Under the pieces are notes generated by a model. The model worked only from the letters and a program-made list of their open reading frames with translations, was not told where the DNA came from and made no database searches. Below, piece after piece: positions 55,838 through 64,000 of a stretch of DNA of 64,000 nucleotides (positions within the stretch are counted from its first letter, which is position 1; each line of letters starts with the position of its first letter). Origin of the DNA: Parelaphostrongylus tenuis (lineage: Eukaryota > Nematoda > Chromadorea > Rhabditida > Metastrongylidae); assembly GCA_019055375.1 (NCBI GenBank), contig JAHQIW010006966.1:62001-126000 (forward strand), read 5' to 3'. Both the position numbers and the translations under genes were made by a program.

Positions 55838-55990
55838 GCTGTCCCTCCCCTGCCCTCTCAATATTCTGCGGCAGTCGATAACGAACGCCTTAAGTAACTG
55901 TCCAGCCCGGTTGTCCTGGAGATTGCAAGAAGATCTGCCCGAGCAGTATCTTACGACGTTCGTGAAGAAAACGAAATCCTCAAGCACTAT
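55838..55990 (+). mobile_element. SINE family 2, head-truncated copy
   Basis: TTCTGCGGCAGTCGATAACG, then CAGCCCGGTTGTCCTGGAG and GCAGTATCTTACGACGTTC. It precedes an M1 element by about 45 bp, the same arrangement as at 4427-4661. Confidence 0.7.
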
Positions 55991-56032
55991 CCAAAGCTGC
56001 ACTTGATATTCGAAGCCTTTGTGGAGTCTCGT

Positions 56033-56715
56033 TGGACAAGAAGTATTCATAAGAATGTTAGTAATCATCCGAAAGCTTGAATCTTTGGCTATTGCGCTAC
56101 GTGCTTCTTTTTTGGAGAGACTCTTTTATTACTCTGTAACTTTCAAAATCGAATTATGTTTTACATCCGTCGCTTGCTTCCACTGTTACTTCGCTGGAAG
56201 CACGAAAAGCATATGAGCGTGTAGAAGAAATCTTGTAGTATTCGATTCATACGTTTTATGTGAAGGTTTTTTCGAAGGGGAAAAAAATTCCTAATCGACT
56301 GACAGGAATCGCATTTGAGTGTGACTCACTGAAGCTCTAGCAATCGATCGACAACGGGCCACAGCCTCGAAACCACGGCCATCAGATTCCCGACCGTAGA
56401 TTATTCACTAAACAAGCACACTGAACATGTAAAGCTCGATCTTATTTTTCCCGCTTCACTGCAGTAAAACGGTATTTGCGGAAAATAAGCGCACCGTTGG
56501 AATGTTCGAAACTTACGCTATCGAATGGTTGGTGATGATCTAACCGAAAAGCTCTGTATTGCGAAAAAACGCATGTGTGAAAACAAATATTTCGTTTCTA
56601 TTACAGCGTTAAAAGAGGTTTCTTCAAATAACGGCCATGTAGCGCAGTAGCCAGAAATTTAAGCCTTCGAATGATCACTAAAAGTGCAATGGAAAGTTTC
56701 TGTTTAGAGAAGGGG
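56033..56715. mobile_element. M1 inverted-repeat element
   Basis: Left arm TTGGACAAGAAGTATTCATA and AATCATCCGAAAGCTTG; right arm AAGCCTTCGAATGATCACTA and GGAAAGTTTCTGTTTAGAG. Interior GAAGCACGAAAAGCATATG and TTACGCTATCGAATGG as in the copy at 4661. Confidence 0.75.
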
Positions 56716-58179
56716 ATTGCTTCTTCATTTGTTTCCAGACACCGAAACGAAACCAAAATAATAAAACATTAAATCAGAACTCGTCATTATAATCTACGAC
56801 GTAGTGCAATCTACATCTCATAGTAGAATAGCTTCGTCATCGGCACACTTGTTACGGTTTTTCATAGCCTCCTCATGGAATAGAAAACACATAAACAACA
56901 GAAAACCAGTAGGAACACGTCGTCGTACCTGCAGCAAAACCTGAACGACGTCGGCGCTATTCCCAAGGTGTTAGATTTCTTTTACTTCTAAACTTTTTGT
57001 GTGAGTAATTTTCTCGAATGAGCCGAGTTCACTGCAACAGGATACATATGCATCGATACGAGACGATCTCAATTAGCTATGCATGAAAAAGATGTCGCTG
57101 TGTAACCACTTCAATTCTCCACAGATGCACAATTTTATTGATAAGTCGGTTCGACGACTATGTTGACTGGATCATGCCTATGTTATACATAATGTTCTTA
57201 AGGTCGTTTTCATATTGGATTCGGCGTTATTTGATACGTTACTGTGTTCCTGATGAGGTGATACGGCATCGGTAACGTTATTACACACAGAAGTAGTATC
57301 TGGCTACGGTATTGAGGATCTTGAAAACATATTTTGAATCTCTCGAGCTCTTTCCCTGTTTTGGTTACCAAACAACAAAACGCAGTGATCTCAGCAGACA
57401 AGTTTACCGTGTTGAAGGTCATTCTTGATCACTAAAGCTATACCGATTCCAATGCGAAGCTGTCATGAGATCGGACGCTGTAGGATAACATTATAACGAT
57501 AGTTCATATAAGCACATTATACTCTCAAAGCTCTCGTTTGAGTCCGCCAGGGGCCAATAGAACTCCCCTCTCCACTCCTTCCCCCCTGTCTCTTCAGAGT
57601 GGTCAAATTAGTATCAAATTTGTTTACCATCTGCTAATTCTTTCCAATCCACTAAATCTGCGGTACAGCCGTGCTAAAGATCTAATAATTCTTTTGCTCT
57701 ACTCCATCATCATCTAACGAAGTTCGTATGGAAAATCAAAAATACCCAACTATTACTCGGATCCACACTCAATGTGTTGAAGCCCTCATAGATTAAGGAT
57801 GAGAGAAAGCGAATTCAATGCTAAAAGTGCTGGAAGAGACACTTCTAGTGTCGGGACATGTAAAAAACTGATAATGTATGCTTATCGTGATTAGTGAAGC
57901 CACACAAGATAGTTGATTAGGTGTACTGTCCCATGCAAATCAAACCCCAAACCACCGGCATCGGCAATTTTATTTTACTAAACTTATCTTTGACGATAAA
58001 GCTTTGACCTTATGCCTCTATAGCCCCACTTGTCAATGTATTGACCGAATAATCATCCGCACAGCTCAAAGTACTTGGTATAGGTTCGAAAAGCTGCCGC
58101 CTCACCAAAGAACTGATCAAAGAAGGAAGTTTTGTCCGTTTTTGTCTATATTTTGACCATAATTTAATGGTAAGTACGT
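56716..58179. other. No firm feature
   Basis: Open frames are short. A CTGATGA at about 57251 has no hammerhead partner strand. No shared repeat was found. Confidence 0.4.
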
Positions 58180-58570
58180 TAAAAATTTTCTGAATGAGTT
58201 GAGAACGTGCACATCATGACCATTCTTGTCTGATACACCATCATGTGAGAACTGGAAAGATAAAGTAGAAGAGTGAACACTGATGGCCGTCAACTAGGCA
58301 ATTCGTCGGTGACATCGTTTTCGTGCATTACGTAGGCGGAACAAATGGTAACCGATTACAATGACGGTGTGAAAAGGCCGGTCTTTGATTGGCCCTCAAG
58401 AAACTGACATTACACGTAAAAGATTCGTTTTTGGTTTCTCAGTTACGCTCAGTGGAACGAATGAATACGAGTGTTCTCCGCAAGTGAACCTGAATCCTTC
58501 TGTCAGCATAAAAAAGGAAGCATGTGGATACGAAACAACGTGTAAAGACGAGGAACATACCTGAATAGTC
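58180..58570 (+). mobile_element. RTE-type LINE remnant: reverse transcriptase palm region
   Basis: Plus-strand frame fragments in order: DGRQLGN, then GDIVFVHYVGGTNGNRLQ (the position of the FADDIV catalytic box, here with the first aspartate lost), then KAGL-LALKKLTLHVKDSF, then FSVTLSGTNEYECSPQV, which matches the PFTLNGT-I-ECSSYVYLG block of nematode RTE proteins. Frameshifts and loss of the catalytic box show it is dead. Confidence 0.6.
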
Positions 58571-60080
58571 AGAAAAAAAAACTAGCGGCTCGGCCTCGCT
58601 TAATAGAATCTTTAATTCTTCTGATCAAAATTTAATCCTCACTGTTTTCGATTCTACTTAAAAAAGAACTGAAAGTAAGGTCAGAATAATTTTGAAAGCG
58701 CTGAAGATCGCCAGTGTTGAAAATATCTCCATCAACCTCCCTCAATGCTGCATAACTCAGAAAATCATTAATCGCAGGAATGTGGCGCAACAGTTCGAAG
58801 TACCAACTAATACACATAGAGCTGATCTGATTCCATGCCACGATTTAACTAAGCCTTCAACCCTTCCGCCGTCCACAGATTAATGACATGGCTCTCTGAG
58901 AAAACACTGCTTTCATGAATCCATGCAGCCTCTACAGAACACTTTTCGTCAAGTCGATTCTCCCTGATACCCTGAGATAATTGTGCTAGATATTTTCTTT
59001 GTGATTTGTAGGGAGTTCGTCCCAGATAGGTCTGAGGTCAAATTGCCGATCTTTGGGAGAGGTCAGAAGCCTGACGACGGAAAATACAGTTATTGATTAA
59101 CTCTGGCCACGATCATTTAGTGGCGGAAATTTGATGCTCGTGAACATTGATATACTTAAAATTAGGAAACTTACAAGAATAAAAAATGGACGCTTTTTCT
59201 TACAGATTCAAATAAAACTTACTGCTTACCGGTGATTTTTATAAGAGTTAAATTATCATTTCACTAAACAACTAGATAGTAATCATGAGTGCTACATTTC
59301 GAGGTAATCTGGGTTTTAGATCGCTACGATGACTTTGACCCGCCTATTGAGGGCTCATTCCGTTCGCATTGCACCTCTCATTGACCTCGCCCCATGAATA
59401 TCTCTCCGAAGGAATCGAGATGAACAAACAAAAAGGACTGTCCAGTCTTTTTTGACGACTGTTGAGCGGAAAAATTCTCCTCAAATCCACCTGAACTCTT
59501 GAAGACCGTGACGTTACGAAGCTTGAGCTTATGCGGATGCCCGAAATCATTAAACAATGCCGATCGCTCACAAAATTGTCGTTCTTGTTTAACCTAAGCC
59601 ATCTGCTCACTAATTCTATTTAAATTATGATTATGCATTTTTCTCTTGTCGACAACTTGCGAACCGGCTTCTGGCACTTGTTTCCTATGCGGCGCACATT
59701 GATTTCATAATACTTTTGTGTAACACCTGTCTTGTCTTAGTTGGAACCCGTTCCACAGATTTCTGCCCTGCATTGATGTTCTCATTTACACTATATGGTG
59801 CAGAACCTCGAGGTATAATGCTTCAGCGCATGAAAAGGAAGCTTAATAACCACTTTGCTCAGTCTGCTTATGTTTCTGACAGTAACAGAACAGTATTGAA
59901 CTATGAATATTTTTCCCTACATGAATCTTTCAAATAGGAGCTCTTCACATATAGCGAAGATTTCATAATGTGCTCTAGAAGCTATCGGTGTAACTTGGTT
60001 GCTATCAGTGCGTTTTACTGTTGGAAAAGAAAGCTCACATTTTTATTTTCAGAGTCAGTTAGACGTTGTGGAAAGGAGAG
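58571..60080. other. No firm feature
   Basis: A minus-strand open frame at 58632-58841 ending IENSED and another at 59344-59610 lack splice support and a recognised family. No shared repeats. Confidence 0.35.
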
Positions 60081-60083
60081 AGA

Positions 60084-60110
60084 GTAAGACAGAGAGAGAG
60101 AGAGAGAGGG
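60084..60110. repeat. GA dinucleotide microsatellite
   Basis: About ten AG units around 60090-60109 inside a longer purine-rich stretch (60073-60118). Confidence 0.9.
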
Positions 60111-60118
60111 CCAGAGAG

Positions 60119-61046
60119 GGTCCTCTATAAAATGCAACAATTCAAAGCTGCACGATCTCCTATCCTTCTCTTTTGACTTCATGTCCTGCCCGTTTCCTTC
60201 CTTTATCATTTGAGGAAAGTCATGATTGGTCTTTTATTGGCGTTCAATGGATTTCTCATACTAGAAAATCAAGTCTGATGGAGTTTAGAATGATACTTCA
60301 GAAAACAAACATTTGAAGCATTTTTTTTCTTTTTATTTGGAAATAATGTCGATGTAGGAGGTTATAGAGTGGTACAGAACAAAGTTCTATAATCAGGTAA
60401 GAGCCAATTCTCTTCCAAGTACAGCTCCCTTCTCCAGCTATCTCGACGTTACGAAACCATCACAACGGTCGTCGCATCTTTGCCTCGATCGTTGAGCGAA
60501 CCAGTTCGTACGTGGGCACGTTTCTCTGCATTGAACTGATCTAGTACCATCAATACATTAGGGATTTGCCTGTACTGCAAAATTTTTCCAACAAGACTTT
60601 TCTCGCAAGTTCTTTTTATCTCTGTAGTGGAAGAAAACTGACGAGAAGGCTTGTGATCACCTCTCTTTTTATCTTTGTTTTATCTGTGGGGTTTTAGATG
60701 CATGGAAATTTTTGTTTGAAGAGGTCTTTAGAGGTCTTTCAGAGGAATCACGAACAAGATTTCTTATTTCGATACTTCAACGACCCCTCTTCATTGGTAG
60801 TGCGGACCCCAGCATGATTTTTGAGGTGGCGTTCTGTTTTGAACAGGATGACATACACGAAGCCGATTTCGTAATTTTGAATTTGTCACCATCTGCAGTT
60901 GTATTTTATTTTATTTTACTTGATACTGTATTTCAGACATTATACTCCATCAAATTTGCGAACTTGTTGGACTCCGGAAAAATTTGTTTATGATGTGTTT
61001 CGAAAACACGATGTGATATCTTCGGGGCATTTTCGCAAAACTGGGC
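60119..61046. other. Mostly unrecognised
   Basis: GGTAGTGCGGACCCCAGC near 60796 is the inverted counterpart of the short repeat at 37647. A plus-strand open frame at 60712-60993 spans it but has no splice support. Confidence 0.4.
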
Positions 61047-61165
61047 AATCCTCAGTGCGCATGTGGAGGGTTAGAGTGCCCTGGAGTACACACGGGGTCG
61101 TGGTCGATTCTTCTCTCAAGGTGCACCGAGCCCCTCGTACCTCTGGAGTCATCACAGACTTTTAC
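61047..61165 (+). mobile_element. SINE family 1, degenerate head
   Basis: GCGCATGTGGAGGGTTAGAG with CCTGGAGTACACACGGGGTC and GGTCGATTCTTCTCTC match the first 100 bp of family 1. The body is lost beyond CCTCTGGAGTC. Confidence 0.6.
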
Positions 61166-63177
61166 GGGAAGATGATAAAACATTTCATACATCACCATCT
61201 TACGAATTGTCCCTTTTTTTTAGTTTGCCTGAGGTTGCTATATCCTTTTGAAGATCGATGATTGACATTTCAGCGACTTTGGTCCACATTTAACTACTTT
61301 TTTAGTAAACGTCGTCAGTGTGTTTTTGAGTATTCAAACGGTCTTGACAAAGGTGAACTCTCTGAGAAACGCCAACCATCGATTTTGAAGAAGACTTAAC
61401 AATTTCGCACAAGCTTCCAAAAAAAGGCAGTTTGTGAGATAAATTCGTATAGTTCACTTGCCCGTTCATATCAGATATGTATACAGTCACCAATGATACC
61501 ACCAGTGGAGTCGGATATATGTCACATCGCTCAGGTATCGATCAACAAGAGGCACTTTATCGTTTATCCTTTCACAAGGATCCCTTTAGAAAGAAACTTA
61601 GTTTCTTTTTGTGCAATTTTTCTCTGTATCTACAAACACAATTGTCATTGTAATTGCATCACAAGTTCAATGTTGATAGCGATAGGTAGTGCTGACATTC
61701 TGAGTATTGTCGTCATTGTGAGAATCGCATTGTGCATTATTCGTTACGACTCCTTCGCCTGTGGTTTTATTCACTCACGCGTTGCACTTTCCAGATAATA
61801 TGAGAGTATCGCGATGCGACATAATGCTGCACTCAATTTCCACAGTTCATGAAGAAAAGTGATATGTCCTTGCTGATAATCTTTTATTTGAGGTAGACTT
61901 CCCCTATCTCTATAAGGTGACCAGGTCGTAATATTGTAGAAATCATAAGCCCTTATCGTCGATTGTTCATCAATAATTTAATAGGATTCCCCTTGACGGT
62001 GAATTCGAACATCACGACATTAGTGACGCAGGTGACGACTTATAGATCACCCAAAATAAAGTAGAATTTAGAGTTTCATATATTCCATTTAGACCTAAAC
62101 TGAATTAGGTTGTTCTTGGCAACAACGCAGCTGTTTTCTTTAAATTTTTCCATTTCTCAGTTATGGGGAAAGGCCATTGAAGGAATCCCATTCACTTCAT
62201 TGCGGCCTTGTGCTTTTTACAAAACAATTTCTTTAGCCATTATCAGCTGCGATTTCCATTCGGTATCCTCTCAGCTGGAAAGATATGGAGCCCATGTTTT
62301 GGTCATAGTTCAGTGACTTCAATGGTCCGATTATGCAATCGCTTTTCCTAGGAAATGCTTTTTAGGGAATATTTCCCATCCTCTCTTATAATCATAGGTG
62401 ATACAGAGAACCAGAATTGTTCTACACTTTTATTTTGAGTGAAATGCTTGTAGAATCAAGTTCTACTAGATTTAAAACAGTGAGAAATAATAGGAATTTA
62501 GACTGTGAAACGGCTAACTCATTAGAACAGTTCAACATTTCCTCCTAGTTCGAAAAAGTTGGAGAAGATCGAAAAATTGCCTTGCATAGGATGAATACGT
62601 TGATCGTTAGCTAGCTCGCACTTAAAAACGCCAGCAATTACCTCTGGTGGTGACCTGAGAACGTAATTATACCTTTCCATTCAAAGGGAAACGGACTATT
62701 CGGTCTGAAGGAAAATATCCTGCATACCTCACACGGTATACTGTTACAAAGGTCATACGTTGATAGGTCACTAGTCTCCCGTTGGAGAATGCGTCAATAA
62801 TATTGTACTTCTCTACTTTAAGATTTCATCGAGATCACAGCTATGTATCCACGACAGCTTAACAGTTCCTGTTGTTACTTGTAATGTCTTCGCATTTGTC
62901 ACAGAACAGATGTTAGTCGACGAATTTATCAATATTTTCGTTATTATATGATTCAACGTAACATTTATCGTACTGTGAGGATTTCGACACTTTTTGTTGA
63001 TGCACTTTCTCGCCTCCACTATTCCACAAATGTCTTCGAACTTATTTGTCGTGTGGTTGCGGCATATGCTTTGAGATTCATGCTTGGAGACTATTTCATT
63101 AAATTCTGGTCTAATCGATTTTCCTCCGAATGCTAAGATAGTCGTACCGGGACGCTTTCATATAATTAGAACTGAGC
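61166..63177. other. No firm feature
   Basis: Two kilobases of AT-rich sequence with short open frames, none supported by splice sites or similarity within the window. Confidence 0.4.
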
Positions 63178-63245
63178 GAGTCCCAAACAAGTCCGGTACC
63201 ACTTTCCTTACTTCGGCGGGATACGGAACTTGGTGAAGCTAGGGA
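63178..63245 (-). mobile_element. SINE family 1, central fragment
   Basis: AAACAAGTCCGGTACCAC and ACTTGGTGAAGC on the plus strand match the mid-body of minus-oriented copies such as 401-690. Confidence 0.5.
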
Positions 63246-63636
63246 AGATTAAATCAAAGCCCGGATTTGTTAGGGGTGGAAAATTTGTGGCATAAACTCA
63301 CAAGACCGACTTTCTATAAACCTCATGCTTTGATGATTCAAATATATAAATCTTAATGACTTATCTTATGATAATAGTAGCAATTCAATGGTTAATGCAT
63401 CGACTACTTCGCTTTATCGAGAGCTTGGACGGATGTTGTCTTAGAGTAATCTTTCACTTCGGTGGATTATCATATTCATCGAGTTGCTGCTATTATATCA
63501 CTTATACTGCTACAACTATTACTAACATCGCGTTGATGCCAAAAACTTGTATACGAGGATAGCAATAATGATGCGATACGTCGTTACGTCACGACGTCCT
63601 TGTCATTATCAGATTTGCTTCGGTCACCTCTTACGA
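63246..63636. other. No recognised feature
   Basis: AT-rich spacer between two SINE fragments. Confidence 0.4.
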
Positions 63637-63713
63637 TGAGTGATGAAGTTGAATGCCTGGTGCGCTCCCCGGAGACCGATCGACCCCGAGAACTTTGTCC
63701 TTTATCCTATACT
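63637..63713 (+). mobile_element. SINE family 1, 3' end fragment
   Basis: GAAGTTGAATGCCTGGTGCG, then CGATCGACCCCGAGAACTTT and GTCCTTTATCCTA match the last 70 bp of the copy at 7695-8000. Confidence 0.6.
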
Positions 63714-64000
63714 TATCGTTCGTCCGTTGTACGTTACCATGTGGCCCGTTGAAAAGATTGTCAGCATTATAAGCTCTTATCAGCCAAACTGCTGCATAAA
63801 TAGTTTGACTAAATTCTACACGATCTTCATCGGATTGGAACAAGACTGCTTGAAGAAGGGATCCTTTACAGTGTTATTTCATGTACGGACACTTTAGTGT
63901 AAGAGTAGGAGGGTAAAATCAGCGAAATGCTCTGAAGATTTCTATGTTTGATAAGGAAGATTGAGACGAGACTTCAAACATTTCTGTGGAGATCGTATGC
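63714..64000. other. No recognised feature
   Basis: Window end; short open frames only. Confidence 0.4.

Noticed and set aside
57245..57285. Hammerhead suggested by CTGATGAGGTGATACGG
   Set aside because: There is no GAAA strand after the putative stem II and no stem I partner.
1..64000. CRISPR array, bacterial operon or prophage content
   Set aside because: There are no direct-repeat/spacer arrays and no long unspliced genes. Intron structure and retroelements are eukaryotic.

Overview
The window reads as nuclear DNA of a parasitic-type nematode, most likely a strongylid such as a hookworm relative (inference). The reasons are AT-rich sequence, small exons with GTAAGT-like donors and TTTCAG-like acceptors, a start codon two bases after a TTTTCAG acceptor as expected for spliced-leader trans-splicing, and a repeat load of RTE-type LINEs, Penelope-like elements (PLEs), mariner fragments, foldback elements and tRNA-derived SINEs. 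No bacterial, organellar or viral gene was seen.

Only one gene is firm. On the minus strand, 16709-26130 holds a complete 14-exon SAMHD1-type HD-domain dNTP triphosphohydrolase of 487 residues. All exon phases join and the catalytic residues are present, but there is no SAM domain. Its introns have collected SINEs, a TTAA-flanked foldback element and a large inverted-repeat element. A second phase-consistent but unrecognised gene end lies at 53782-54502 (minus). Weaker exon-like stretches lie at 14668-14966, 42669-43048 and 53241-53444.

The rest is mostly repeats. SINE family 1 (about 300 bp, intact pol III A and B boxes) has many copies; the one at 9678-9979 has a 16-bp target-site duplication. 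SINE family 2 has a Ser/Leu-tRNA-like head and family 3 a Gly-tRNA-like head. A large inverted-repeat element (called M1 here) occurs at 4661, 5972, 11633, 12803, 23400, 39455 and 56033. RTE remnants lie near 5.3, 27.4, 45.7-47.0 and 58.2 kb, PLE GIY-YIG endonuclease remnants at 29.2 and 48.3 kb, and mariner transposase remnants at 29.7 and 44.8 kb.

The most interesting content is a set of type I hammerhead self-cleaving ribozyme motifs in several architectures: three tandem units of about 290 bp (3407-4150) whose stem II is supported by compensatory changes; a core-intact hammerhead in a 198-bp element with 18-bp terminal inverted repeats and TA flanks (30424-30621); inverted pairs in foldback elements at 10980-11375 and 40540-41090; and degenerate versions at PLE 3' tails. 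A nearby large palindrome (739-1237) and the SINE1 tail share a short box with the tandem units. Together they look like a non-autonomous ribozyme repeat system (retrozyme-like) spread through this locus.
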